Below are positions 8,784 through 17,107 of a stretch of 64,000 nt of DNA, in pieces. Positions within the stretch are counted from its first letter, which is position 1. Every line of letters begins with the position of its first letter. Source of the DNA: Pelotomaculum sp. Its GTDB lineage: Bacteria; Bacillota; Desulfotomaculia; Desulfotomaculales; Pelotomaculaceae. A model generated the notes under the pieces. That model saw only the letters and a list, made by a program, of their open reading frames with translations. It searched no databases and was not told the origin of the DNA. The stretch spans positions 1 through 64,000 of the forward strand of contig JAHDOA010000038.1 in assembly GCA_018435055.1 (NCBI GenBank). Reading direction: 5' to 3'. Position numbers and translations under genes: made by a program.

Positions 8784-9212
8784 TTGCGGCTTTCCACCAG
8801 GGGACATTATGGTCTGAAGGCAATGTTTGATCTGGCTAATAATTACGGCTCAGGCCCTATTTCTCTCAAGACTGTGGCGGAACGCCAAAACCTGTCTGAT
8901 CACTACCTGGAACAACTTATCGCTATGCTCAGGAAAGCTGGTTTGGTAAAAAGCATGCGCGGGGCCAAGGGAGGTTATTTCCTGGCCCGGGAGCCCTCGG
9001 AAATCAGAGTAGGCGATGTTATCCGCGCCCTGGAAGGTCCCATTGCGCCCGTACACTGTGTCAGCGAAACAGACCCCGGCAACTGTAACGAAGCCGACTA
9101 CTGCATAACGCGGACAGTATGGGCGAGAGTGCGGGACGGCATAGCCAGAGTGCTGGATTCCATTACCCTGGCAGATTTGTGCCGGGAGGCCGATGAGACA
9201 AACAAGTTTTGA
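8784..9212 (+). CDS. iscR: Rrf2 family regulator, IscR-like
   Basis: This 142-residue protein begins RLSTRGHYGLKAMFDLA, the standard N-terminal winged helix-turn-helix of Rrf2 regulators, when read from the TTG at 8784. An upstream in-frame ATG at 8754 would add ten atypical residues. Three cysteines (C-x8-C-x5-C in the HCVSETDPGNCNEADYC region) occupy the positions that bind a 2Fe-2S cluster in IscR. It precedes iscU and mnmA in the same direction, so it probably senses iron-sulfur status and controls this locus. Whether it holds a cluster in vivo is inference from the cysteines. Confidence 0.87.
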   Translation: MRLSTRGHYGLKAMFDLANNYGSGPISLKTVAERQNLSDHYLEQLIAMLRKAGLVKSMRGAKGGYFLAREPSEIRVGDVIRALEGPIAPVHCVSETDPGNCNEADYCITRTVWARVRDGIARVLDSITLADLCREADETNKF

Positions 9213-9756
9213 GGCAGGTTAGCGTATGACATGATACGGGCGCCGGTGGCGAGGACGGAGAGACTAACAAATACAAAGGTTGCGCGGCGTATAAGGACCT
9301 AAGGGGAGGTTTGAAGCAGCAGCAAAAAACAACAATTGCCGTTATTTAAAGAACAAACCAAAAGAGAGGTGAAAAGCCTGGTTTTTTGGCAGCGCCACAG
9401 AAAACAAATGTGAGCAAGTTAAACCCATAGTCATAGATTTTGCGCAGCGCCGCAGTACACGCAGAAAAGGCTGTTGCCGCAAGTCACTATCAGGCGGTGG
9501 GTAACACCCCCTTCCGGGAGGCGCCCAGCACTCAACCTGGCGTTTGACATGAAAGAGAATTAGAGGCAACCTATCAAGCATTAGGATGAGTATTGGGGTG
9601 GTATTTTAAGCCACCCGGAATTTGGACATAAGGTCCATGGCTCAGTAGTTGAATTCTGTGATACTGCCTCCCGTTAGTCGGCGGGAAAGAAATAAATAAA
9701 TCCAGGTTATCCTGCATAAACTAGATTTGTTTAGTTTTCATTAACCAGGTATAGTA
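9213..9756. other. Gene-free region between iscR and iscU
   Basis: In related genomes the cysteine desulfurase gene iscS/nifS usually sits here. I find no desulfurase-like reading frame in any of the six frames and no long open frame. The region has a small GC hairpin near 9496-9530 and AT-rich DNA near 9690-9756 that could hold the iscU promoter. No known RNA family was recognised. Confidence 0.5.
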
Positions 9757-10128
9757 ATGTATTCAGAAAAAGTAATGGATCATTTTGAAAACCCCAGGAA
9801 TGTCGGTGAGCTGGCTGACGCAAACGGCATTGGAGAAGTGGGCAACTCGACTTGTGGTGATATCACCAAGATTTATCTAAAAATTGAGGATAACATTATT
9901 AAAGATATTAAATTTAAAACCTTTGGCTGTGCCGCCGCTGTAGCCTCAAGCAGTATGCTTACAGAAATGGCCAAGGGAAAAACTATTGAGGAAGCATTAA
10001 TAATTACCGACAGGATGGTAGCAGAAGAACTGGACGGGCTGCCGCCGCAGAAATTGCATTGTTCCAACATGGCGGCGCAGGCTATGCACGTGGCAATTGA
10101 GGATTACAGAAAAAAACAAGGTGCGTGA
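9757..10128 (+). CDS. iscU: Iron-sulfur cluster scaffold IscU/NifU-like
   Basis: This 123-residue protein is the U-type scaffold on which Fe-S clusters are assembled before transfer to client proteins. It begins MYSEKVMDHFENPRNVGEL, the family hallmark. The three cluster-ligand cysteines are visible in NSTCGD, FGCAAA and LHCSNMA, with the neighbouring aspartate in place. Its 3-prime end nearly touches mnmA, so sulfur from a desulfurase is likely shared between cluster assembly and tRNA thiolation. The expected desulfurase gene is not adjacent and must be elsewhere. Confidence 0.92.
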   Translation: MYSEKVMDHFENPRNVGELADANGIGEVGNSTCGDITKIYLKIEDNIIKDIKFKTFGCAAAVASSSMLTEMAKGKTIEEALIITDRMVAEELDGLPPQKLHCSNMAAQAMHVAIEDYRKKQGA

Positions 10129-10132
10129 TCCT

Positions 10133-11221
10133 TTGAAAGACAAAAAAAAGGTTATTGTGGCGATGAGCGGCGGTGTGGATAGTTCTGTCACCGCCGCCTT
10201 GTTATTGGAACAGGGTTATGATGTGTCCGGCGTGACGATGCAGATTTGGGATACCAGCCAGGTGGAAAATGGGGATGAACATCTCGGCTGCTGTTCCCTG
10301 ACAGCCGTTGAGGATGCCAGGAGTGTGGCCGTCAAGCTCGGCATACCTTTTTATGTGATGAATTTTCGCGATATTTTTGAAGAAAAGGTAATCGGTTATT
10401 TTATGGACGAATACCTGCGGGGGCGCACGCCCAATCCCTGCATCGCCTGCAATATACACGTGAAGTTTGCGGCGCTGCTTGACCGGGCGCTGAGCCTGGG
10501 CGTTCATTACATAGCCACTGGTCATTACGCCAGGTTGGCATTCAGTGAGAAATACGGGCGCTACACGGTGCGGCGGCCGGCTGACCGAAAAAAAGATCAG
10601 ACCTACGTGCTGTACGGGCTGACCCAGCGCCAGCTCGCCCATACTTTAATGCCACTGGGGGAATATACCAAGGACCAGGTGAGGAAACTGGCTGCGGACA
10701 TCGGCCTGCGGGTGGCGGACAAGGCTGAAAGCCAGGAAATCTGCTTTGTGCTGGACGATAATTACCGCAATTTTTTACGTGAAAAGACGAAGGATATCAA
10801 ACCCGGCTCCTTTGTAAATATGCGGGGGGAGGCTATCGGGGAGCACAAGGGCATACCCTTTTATACCATCGGCCAGCGCAGGGGTCTGGGCATCGCAGCG
10901 GGTGAAAGGCTTTACGTGATAAAAATCGACCCTGTACATAACGTCATTACCCTGGGGCCGGAGAAAGCGATCCTGGGTTCTGATTTAATCGCGGAAGATA
11001 TTAACATGGTCCTGTATGATCAACTGGCCGGCCAGGTGGAGCTTGCCGCGCAAATCCGCTACAACGGCCGGCCGGCGCCCGCCACCGTTGTACCCCTGCC
11101 AGACGGCCGCCTGCGTGTGCATTTTCACAGGCCGCTGCGCGCGATTACTCCCGGCCAGGCGGTAGTTTTTTACCAGGGCGACTACCTGGTCGGCGGGGGC
11201 ACGATTGCCTCCGCTGGTTAA
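10133..11221 (+). CDS. mnmA: tRNA 2-thiouridine(34) synthase MnmA
   Basis: MnmA adenylates and thiolates uridine 34 in tRNAs for Lys, Glu and Gln. The PP-loop SGGVDSS is near residue 12, the first catalytic cysteine is in NPCIACN and the second in SQEICFV; the C-terminal beta-barrel follows. Total length of about 362 aa is normal. The longest frame begins inside iscU at 10097, but the TTG at 10133 has AAGGTG eight bases upstream and gives a typical N-terminus; a GTG at 10121 is an alternative. Adjacent to iscU, it forms a sulfur-trafficking pair. Confidence 0.93.
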   Translation: MKDKKKVIVAMSGGVDSSVTAALLLEQGYDVSGVTMQIWDTSQVENGDEHLGCCSLTAVEDARSVAVKLGIPFYVMNFRDIFEEKVIGYFMDEYLRGRTPNPCIACNIHVKFAALLDRALSLGVHYIATGHYARLAFSEKYGRYTVRRPADRKKDQTYVLYGLTQRQLAHTLMPLGEYTKDQVRKLAADIGLRVADKAESQEICFVLDDNYRNFLREKTKDIKPGSFVNMRGEAIGEHKGIPFYTIGQRRGLGIAAGERLYVIKIDPVHNVITLGPEKAILGSDLIAEDINMVLYDQLAGQVELAAQIRYNGRPAPATVVPLPDGRLRVHFHRPLRAITPGQAVVFYQGDYLVGGGTIASAG

Positions 11222-11448
11222 GGTACAACCTCAGCCGTATAATATAGCTGGACGGGTAGTAGAAAGGGTGGGACAGGGATAGTCCCTTGTACAGCTTGTA
11301 CCGGGGCATTTTCATCAGGGGGCGGGAATTAAATTGCAGGCGCGGCTTCAGCCCGCCTTATAAGTTGAGGAATATGAAGAAATTACAGGTTGGTTTTTAG
11401 CGCCACAATGTGGCCGGATGGATAGTGGAACAGGGCGCCTTTGTCATA

Positions 11449-11531
11449 AAAAGGGGGACATACCCTGTCAAGAACGGTCCTACACCTCTGTCGGTGTAGG
11501 ACCTGTCTCTGGGCCGGGAGATGTCCCCGAT
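11449..11531. repeat. Nested inverted repeat (GGGGACAT...ATGTCCCC with inner hairpin)
   Basis: An outer GGGGACAT/ATGTCCCC pair encloses an 11-bp perfect stem GGTCCTACACC / GGTGTAGGACC at 11476-11503. Similar GGGGACA...TGTCCCC arms occur near 24711-24765. It lies in the 400-base gap after mnmA, which otherwise shows no gene I can support. Confidence 0.65.
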
Positions 11532-11621
11532 TTTATCGCATTAATTATATACGTAGTGGACATAATAGCAAATAAAGTTCATAGAAAGTGTTTATTCTAA
11601 GTTTTAGGGGGACGAATCAAC

Positions 11622-11795
11622 TTGAAATGCCCGGTTTGCGGCGGAAAAGCCAATGGGAAAGTCGGTGTCGACCAGTATTACTGTTGGGATTGCTGTGTGG
11701 AATACCGCATAAATAAAGAAGGTGTGCAGATTTACGAATTAGCAGAGGACGGTAGTCTGGTGTCAATGGACCCGCAAAATGAATTCTTGTTATAA
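11622..11795 (+). CDS. Small zinc-ribbon protein
   Basis: This 57-residue protein begins at a TTG codon with AGGGGGA ribosome site eight bases upstream. It opens KCPVCGG and continues to CWDCCVEYRI, giving two CxxC knuckles that form a zinc ribbon; the C-terminal half is short and acidic. No close functional family is recognisable, and such proteins may bind nucleic acid or another protein. It is followed 21 bases later by another small gene in the same direction. It is easily missed because of its length and TTG start. Confidence 0.75.
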   Translation: MKCPVCGGKANGKVGVDQYYCWDCCVEYRINKEGVQIYELAEDGSLVSMDPQNEFLL

Positions 11796-11816
11796 ATTTA
11801 ATGGGGGTGGATCTTT

Positions 11817-12005
11817 ATGCGGACTAATTTTTGGAGGGGTGTTATAGCCGGGGGAGTCATCGGGGCGGCACTCTGCATGATGATGGGAGAGCACCGCGGC
11901 TATATCAGTAAAGCTATGGCAGGCAGGAGCGCCAGAGAGGCCGGGGGCAGGGCGCGCAGGGTAATGCGGGGTGTTGCAAAATCGGTAAACAAGATGATTA
12001 AATGA
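11817..12005 (+). CDS. Small membrane-anchored basic protein
   Basis: This 62-residue protein has one hydrophobic helix near residues 6-24 (GVIAGGVIGAALCMMMG) and a highly basic C-terminal tail (about ten Arg/Lys). It resembles short YtxH-like membrane proteins in layout, but the match is only general. A GGGGGTGGA ribosome site precedes the ATG at good spacing. It lies between the zinc-ribbon gene and an AI-2E type permease and may be cotranscribed with both. Function unknown. Confidence 0.6.
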   Translation: MRTNFWRGVIAGGVIGAALCMMMGEHRGYISKAMAGRSAREAGGRARRVMRGVAKSVNKMIK

Positions 12006-12047
12006 TGAAACAAATGGGGAGAATAAAATCTCCTCATTTTTTTCACG

Positions 12048-13100
12048 GTGGTGAATTTACTGGCCAGGTGGAAGGAAAAAAGACTATTACGCCTGTTGAT
12101 CCTGGCAGCCCTGGCGGTAGCTGTTGTTTATTTACTATACCTGTTGCGGGGGTTGTTTTTTTCATTTGCGCTAGCGGTCTTACTGTCCTACATGATTAAC
12201 CCGCTGGTCGGCGCCATCAGCAAACGGTGTGCGCCGCGTGCTGCTGCGATCCTTTGGGCCTACCTGGCCTTATTTCTGGTCGTGGCCGGTTTTCTCATGT
12301 ACGGCTTCCCGCTGCTTATTGCCCAGTTGAACAGCCTGGTGGATACGATACCGCAGTATACGCTGCAGGCTAAAGAGCTGACCCTGTCCATCCAGGAGCG
12401 TTACTCCGGCCTGGGGATGTCTGACGGCTTGAAGCAGGTTTTTGATGAAAGGCTGCACTGGCTGGAGGATATCCTCCTGGAGCAGGTGCGAAATATCCTG
12501 GCCTCTATTGTGGGGGCGGTCGGCAGTATCTTCAAAATATTGCTGGCCCCGGTTTTGTCCTTCTATATTCTCAGGGATTTGGAATTAATTAGGGTAAAAG
12601 GCCTCTCCTTATTACCAGCGGGCTGGCGGGAGGAGGCCGTAAGCCTATTCCGGGAGATCGACCGGGTGCTGGGCAGCTTTATTAAAGGATATTTGCTGGT
12701 GGCGGCCATAGTGGGGGGGATGACCGCAGTAGTGATGGCGCTGTTGGGCGTTGATTTTGCCCTGATGCTGGGCCTGTTTGCCGGATTGACCGAGCTGATT
12801 CCTTATTTCGGCCCAATTATTGGCGCTGTCCCAGCAGTTTGCCTGGCCCTGTTGAAAACAAAATGGCTGGCGGTGAAAGTCGCAGCCGCCTTTTTGATTA
12901 TCCATCAGCTGGAAAGCAGCATCATCTCCCCCAAAATCCTTGGGGACAAGGTAGGACTGCACCCACTGGCGGTGATCTTCAGCCTGCTGGCGGGCGGGGA
13001 ACTGTACGGGCTGCCCGGCATGCTTTTGGCCGTACCGGTCGCGGCCGTGCTCCGGGTGATCGTCAATTTTGTTTTCCGAAAAACCATCGCCTGGTTTTAA
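12048..13100 (+). CDS. AI-2E family transporter (PF01594-type membrane protein)
   Basis: This 350-residue polytopic protein has hydrophobic helices at both ends of a central amphipathic region and family motifs including VLLSYMINPLVG near residue 40 and the C-terminal ISPKILGDKVGLHPLAVIFSL. The family includes exporters or channels implicated in autoinducer-2 or sodium transport; substrate cannot be assigned. Two adjacent GTG codons (12048, 12051) are the likely starts. In many Clostridia this gene sits immediately upstream of alaS, as it does here. Confidence 0.9.
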   Translation: MVNLLARWKEKRLLRLLILAALAVAVVYLLYLLRGLFFSFALAVLLSYMINPLVGAISKRCAPRAAAILWAYLALFLVVAGFLMYGFPLLIAQLNSLVDTIPQYTLQAKELTLSIQERYSGLGMSDGLKQVFDERLHWLEDILLEQVRNILASIVGAVGSIFKILLAPVLSFYILRDLELIRVKGLSLLPAGWREEAVSLFREIDRVLGSFIKGYLLVAAIVGGMTAVVMALLGVDFALMLGLFAGLTELIPYFGPIIGAVPAVCLALLKTKWLAVKVAAAFLIIHQLESSIISPKILGDKVGLHPLAVIFSLLAGGELYGLPGMLLAVPVAAVLRVIVNFVFRKTIAWF

Positions 13101-13425
13101 ATTTCCCCTTTTAATTTTTACCTCTCCCGGGATAAGTGACCTGTGGGGCTACATTAGCGGCGATATTGGGCTTTCATGGAAAGAGTGAATGGGTACGGGG
13201 ATAGGCAAGGAAACTATCTAGTCCGGCAAAGGCATATTATTAATAAACCATTTAAGGTAACCTGGTGCAGGGCGGGTTTGACCAAACCCGGGTAGGAATA
13301 AAACTGGAGAATTTATGAGAGAAGCAACCCGAGTTGCGTTGTAAGCCTGCAGGTCGCCGCAGGGCGAATTTGTTCTGGAGGGTGGTGTCAACAACCCCGT
13401 CCCCCTGACACCCTGCTAATTTGGT
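13101..13425. other. Intergenic region upstream of alaS
   Basis: The gap holds a short hairpin GGGTTTGACCAAACCC near 13275, a motif GTAAGCCTGCAGGTC at about 13341 that recurs near 27473, and a reversed GTGTC repeat at 13383-13411. There is no T-box core (no TGGNACCGCG) and no gene. Confidence 0.55.
13383..13411. repeat. Single reversed copy of GTGTCA...TGACAC repeat
   Basis: GGTGTCAACAACCCC...GACACC is identical to the right arm of the inverted repeat at 8626-8694. It lies just upstream of the alaS promoter. Confidence 0.75.
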
Positions 13426-13454
13426 TTGACCTTTACAGGAACATTTTGTATAAT
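13426..13454 (+). promoter_or_regulatory. Sigma-A promoter of alaS
   Basis: TTGACC and TATAAT are separated by exactly 17 bases, and the -10 box ends about 40 bases before the alaS start codon. This is the best vegetative promoter match I found in the window. Confidence 0.8.
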
Positions 13455-13497
13455 TATTATGCGAAAATATAGATAAAAAGGCTGGTTTTACAATTTG

Positions 13498-16137
13498 ATG
13501 ACGGGTAATGAAATTAGAGAGAGTTACCTAAAATTTTTTGAGAGCAAGGGGCATAAAAGACTGCCCAGCGCTTCCCTCATACCGGTAAATGATCCGAGTA
13601 TCTTATGGACGGCTGCGGGGATGGTCCCTTTCAAGCCGTTTTTTACAGGCGAGGCCAAGCCGGACCACCTCCGGGTGACTACCTGCCAGAAATGTATCCG
13701 CACGCCGGACATTGAATCGGTCGGCCGGACTGCGCGGCACCATACTTTTTTTGAAATGCTCGGCAACTTCTCCTTTGGCGATTATTTTAAGGAAAGCGCT
13801 ATCCCCTGGGCCTGGGAATACGTCACCGAGCATCTGGGCCTGTCGCCGGATAAGCTGTGGGTCACCATCTACCTGGATGATGACGAAGCTTTTGACATCT
13901 GGCATCAGGTTGTGGGTGTTCCAGCCGGACGGATTGTCCGGCTGGACAAAGACACCAATTTCTGGGAGATCGGTGTGGGCCCCTGTGGCCCATGCTCGGA
14001 AATATATGTGGATATGGGCGCGGAAAAGGGCTGCGGCTCGCCTGATTGCGCCGTCGGCTGCGAATGCGACCGTTACCTGGAAATCTGGAATTTAGTGTTT
14101 ATCCAGTATTTCCGGGACGAAGAAGGCCGATACACACCGCTGGCCAGCAAGGGCATCGATACCGGATTTGGCCTTGAACGGGTGGCTTCAGTGCTGCAGG
14201 ATGTTCCTTCCAACTTTGACACCGACCTGCTCCGGGAAATTATGGACTATACAGCCGGGTTATTCGGCCTGGCATACGGCCGGGAAAGCAGGGTCGACAC
14301 CGCCTTAAAAGTAATCGCGGACCACTGCCGGGCGATTACCTTTGCCATCACCGACGGCGCGCTGCCGTCCAACGAAGGCCGGGGGTACGTGATCAGGCGC
14401 CTGTTGCGGCGGGCGGCCCGTTTCGGCCGGCTGCTCGGCATCGAAGAACTCTTCCTCTATAAGGTGAGCGGGGCCGTCGTGCGTCAGATGGGCCCGGTCT
14501 ACCCCGAGCTGGCCGAACGGCAGGACCACGTGCTCAGCGTCATCCGCAACGAGGAAAAACGTTTTTCGGAAACACTGGCCCAGGGCACGGAAATGCTGGG
14601 CCGGCTGATGGACGAAGCAAAAAAGCAGGGCAGTTCCGTGATTTCCGGCGCGCATGCTTTCAAACTTTATGATACCTACGGTTTTCCCCTGGAACTGACG
14701 CAGGAGATGGCCGGGGAACAGGGTTTTTCAGTAGACACGGACGGTTTCAGCCTGGCTATGGAGGGTCAGCGGCAGCGGGCGCGCAGCGCCAGGCAGGAAA
14801 CCGAATATATCTCGGAACAGGGCCACCTCTTCAAACAACTGCGCGAAGAACTGGGCGAGACTAATTTTGTCGGCTACCAAACCCTGGCGGCCAGAGCCGG
14901 CGTGCTGGGTATTTTACGGGACGGGCAGAGGCTGCAGTCGGCTGAGGCCGGGGAGGAAATTGCCTTCATCCTGGACGTCACTCCCTGCTATGCCGAGTCC
15001 GGTGGGCAGGTGGGCGACCACGGGCGCTTAACTGCTCCTGATTTGGATGTGGAGATATACGAAGTAACCAGGCCGGTGGAAAACCTGATCGTGCACCGCG
15101 GCAGGGTCACCAAAGGTGTATTGCGCGAGCACGACCAGGTGACAGTAGAGGTGGAAACGGCCTGGCGGGCGGCGGTCTGCCGCAACCACTCGGCCACCCA
15201 CCTGCTGCATAAGGCCCTGAAAATGGTCCTGGGCGAGCATGTCAACCAGGCTGGCTCACTGGTGGAACCGGGCCGGTTACGTTTCGATTTTACCCATTAC
15301 ACGGCGCCGGCCGCCGATGAATTGAAAAAAATTGAAGAAATAGTGAATGATTCCGTTTTAAACGACCTGCCAATAGATATTTTTGAAACCTCAGTGGACG
15401 AGGCCAGGGAAATGGGGGCGGCGGCCCTCTTCGGTGAAAAATACGGCGAGCGGGTAAGGGTGGTCAGGATGGATGATTTCAGCATGGAGCTTTGCGGCGG
15501 TACCCACCTGAAGAATACGGCCGGGGTCGGCTTATTCAAACTGGTGGCGGAAAGCAGCGTCGGCGCCGGTCTGCGCCGGATCGAAGCGGTAACGGGGAAG
15601 GCCGCCCTGCAGTATGTGCATGACAGGGAAGAACAACTGGCCCGGATAGCCGGATTGGTAAAGGCAGCGCCGCACGAAGTCGTCCGCCGGGTGGAGGGCC
15701 TTTTGAATAGCAACAGGGAACTGGAAGCTGAGAACGAAACACTGCAGGCCAGGCTGGCTAAATACCAGGTGCATGACCTGCTCAACAGCGTGAAAACGGT
15801 TAAAGGGGTTAAGGTGCTGGCGGGGCAGGCCGCGGCGCCGGATATGGACAGCCTGCGCGGTATGGTGGACCTCCTGCGGGATAAGGTTGGCTCGGGAGTA
15901 ATTGTACTGGGTAGCGCCAATGGCGATAAAGTGAGCCTGGTGGCCGCGGTCAGTAAAGATTTGCTGAAAAGCGGACTGCACGCCGGCAAACTGATCAAAG
16001 AAGTTGCCGCAGTGGTGGGCGGCGGCGGCGGCGGCCGGCCCGAAATGGCCCAGGCCGGCGGCAAAGACCCGTCCCGGCTGAATGAAGCCGTCGAAAAGGT
16101 GTGTCAAGTCGTGGCGGCACAGGTAAAAGAAAATTAA
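13498..16137 (+). CDS. alaS: Alanine--tRNA ligase
   Basis: AlaRS charges tRNA-Ala and edits mischarged Ser and Gly. The N-terminal catalytic class II domain is evident (GHKRLPSASL, TAAGMVPFKPFF, RTARHHTFFEMLGNFSFGDYFK split across motif 2), followed by the tRNA-recognition domain. The editing domain has HSATHLLH and CGGTH zinc-binding motifs, and the DHHA1 C-terminal domain ends with the Gly-rich GGGGGGRPEMAQAGG. Length of 879 residues is standard. The ATG at 13498 is used rather than the TTG directly before it. A perfect -35/-10 promoter lies upstream, and a hairpin after the stop separates it from a convergent gene. Confidence 0.97.
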   Translation: MTGNEIRESYLKFFESKGHKRLPSASLIPVNDPSILWTAAGMVPFKPFFTGEAKPDHLRVTTCQKCIRTPDIESVGRTARHHTFFEMLGNFSFGDYFKESAIPWAWEYVTEHLGLSPDKLWVTIYLDDDEAFDIWHQVVGVPAGRIVRLDKDTNFWEIGVGPCGPCSEIYVDMGAEKGCGSPDCAVGCECDRYLEIWNLVFIQYFRDEEGRYTPLASKGIDTGFGLERVASVLQDVPSNFDTDLLREIMDYTAGLFGLAYGRESRVDTALKVIADHCRAITFAITDGALPSNEGRGYVIRRLLRRAARFGRLLGIEELFLYKVSGAVVRQMGPVYPELAERQDHVLSVIRNEEKRFSETLAQGTEMLGRLMDEAKKQGSSVISGAHAFKLYDTYGFPLELTQEMAGEQGFSVDTDGFSLAMEGQRQRARSARQETEYISEQGHLFKQLREELGETNFVGYQTLAARAGVLGILRDGQRLQSAEAGEEIAFILDVTPCYAESGGQVGDHGRLTAPDLDVEIYEVTRPVENLIVHRGRVTKGVLREHDQVTVEVETAWRAAVCRNHSATHLLHKALKMVLGEHVNQAGSLVEPGRLRFDFTHYTAPAADELKKIEEIVNDSVLNDLPIDIFETSVDEAREMGAAALFGEKYGERVRVVRMDDFSMELCGGTHLKNTAGVGLFKLVAESSVGAGLRRIEAVTGKAALQYVHDREEQLARIAGLVKAAPHEVVRRVEGLLNSNRELEAENETLQARLAKYQVHDLLNSVKTVKGVKVLAGQAAAPDMDSLRGMVDLLRDKVGSGVIVLGSANGDKVSLVAAVSKDLLKSGLHAGKLIKEVAAVVGGGGGGRPEMAQAGGKDPSRLNEAVEKVCQVVAAQVKEN

Positions 16138-16167
16138 AAATCCGGCCATGTTTTACCGGATTTAAAA
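16138..16167. terminator. Bidirectional terminator between alaS and convergent GNAT gene
   Basis: AAATCCGG and CCGGATTT pair across a ten-base loop. The T-run is on the minus-strand side, so it best serves the GNAT gene, and it also lies just after the alaS stop. Confidence 0.65.
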
Positions 16168-16184
16168 TATACTAAAAACCAGTA

Positions 16185-16640
16185 TTAAATAATATTAATA
16201 ATCATGGCAATTTCCTCGCAATTGGGGAATTTCGGGCAGTCAACACATTCCCTCCAAACTTTTTGCGGCAGGGAATCTTTTTCTATAATTCTAAAACCGC
16301 ATTTGGCAAAAAAACCGTCCTGGTAAGTAAGGGCAAAAAGACGCGGCAGGGCTAGTTCGCGCGCTTCGTCGATAAATCTGCCGACCAGGCCGCGCCCGAC
16401 CCCTTTTTTCGCATATTCGGGCGCCACAGCCAGGGCCCTGATCTCCGCCAGATCTTTCCAGGTAATGTGTAGTGAGCCGGCCCCGACCACCCTGCCCTGG
16501 TCTTCCGCAACGGTGAATTCGCGCAGGTTTTCATACAACATGTTGCGTGATCTGGCCAGCATCAAACCCTTATCGGCATAATATGTGATTAGGGCGTGGA
16601 TCGATTCAACATCAGTAATTTTTGCTTTGCGCATGATCAT
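16185..16640 (-). CDS. GNAT N-acetyltransferase, ArgA-like single-domain type
   Basis: This 151-residue acetyltransferase has the GNAT acetyl-CoA motif in the form LAVAPEYAKKGVGRGLV, preceded by IRALAV, and a C-terminal cysteine-containing tail (WRECVDCPKFPNCEE). That combination resembles the short, stand-alone N-acetylglutamate synthases (ArgA-like) of Clostridia, which supply N-acetylglutamate for arginine synthesis. I prefer the ATG at 16640, ten bases after GGGTGA. No arginine genes are nearby, so the metabolic assignment rests only on sequence resemblance. Confidence 0.75.
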   Translation of the reverse strand: MIMRKAKITDVESIHALITYYADKGLMLARSRNMLYENLREFTVAEDQGRVVGAGSLHITWKDLAEIRALAVAPEYAKKGVGRGLVGRFIDEARELALPRLFALTYQDGFFAKCGFRIIEKDSLPQKVWRECVDCPKFPNCEEIAMIINII

Positions 16641-16821
16641 TTGTAGCTCGTCACCCTTCATATATTGAATTTCTATGTAATTATATATTAGTCAAGCAGG
16701 CCTCTCAATCATCATTTTCTTTTGTAAATATATTCAATTAACCTTTTCCGGCAGGCATATTTTTGCAGGGAGGAAAGCTATTAGGAAAGGCGAATAGATA
16801 AAAAAAGGGGGTTTTCGGTAG

Positions 16822-17082
16822 ATGCCTTCGGATTTTTCAGATAAGACAATGATGTTTAAGGTGCAGGCCGAAGAGGTTAAAAAGGCCAGGGATATTCTAC
16901 ACCAGGTCTATAACTCTTTAATGGAAAAAGGATATAACCCGATCAACCAGCTGGTGGGCTACCTGCTGTCTGGGGACCCGGCTTATATCACCAGCTACGG
17001 TAACGCCAGGAACCTGATCCGCCAGTTGGAACGGGATGAATTACTAGAAGAACTGGTTAAGAGTTATCTTAAACAGGAATAA
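16822..17082 (+). CDS. ireB: IreB family regulatory protein (UPF0297)
   Basis: This 86-residue protein matches IreB/YrzL almost throughout: it begins near the sequence DKTMMFKV and continues [22 protein letters not shown]. In enterococci IreB is phosphorylated by the PASTA kinase IreK and controls cephalosporin resistance through MurAA stability. It heads the conserved Firmicute string ireB, (insert), ruvX, DUF1292, mltG. Here an aldo/keto reductase gene is inserted between ireB and ruvX. The start has a GGGGG ribosome site at good spacing. Confidence 0.93.
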   Translation: MPSDFSDKTMMFKVQAEEVKKARDILHQVYNSLMEKGYNPINQLVGYLLSGDPAYITSYGNARNLIRQLERDELLEELVKSYLKQE

Positions 17083-17107
17083 TTATAAATAGGAGTTGGC
17101 GCTAGAG

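Noticed and set aside
11418-11600. 60-residue frame after mnmA
   Set aside because: Runs through a nested inverted repeat and has no ribosome site or family resemblance.
13101-13497. T-box leader before alaS
   Set aside because: Sought because alaS is often T-box controlled, but no TGGNACCGCG core or specifier arm is present.
15297-16149. Long antisense frames across alaS
   Set aside because: Shadows of a strongly coding, GC-rich gene on the other strand; no independent signals.
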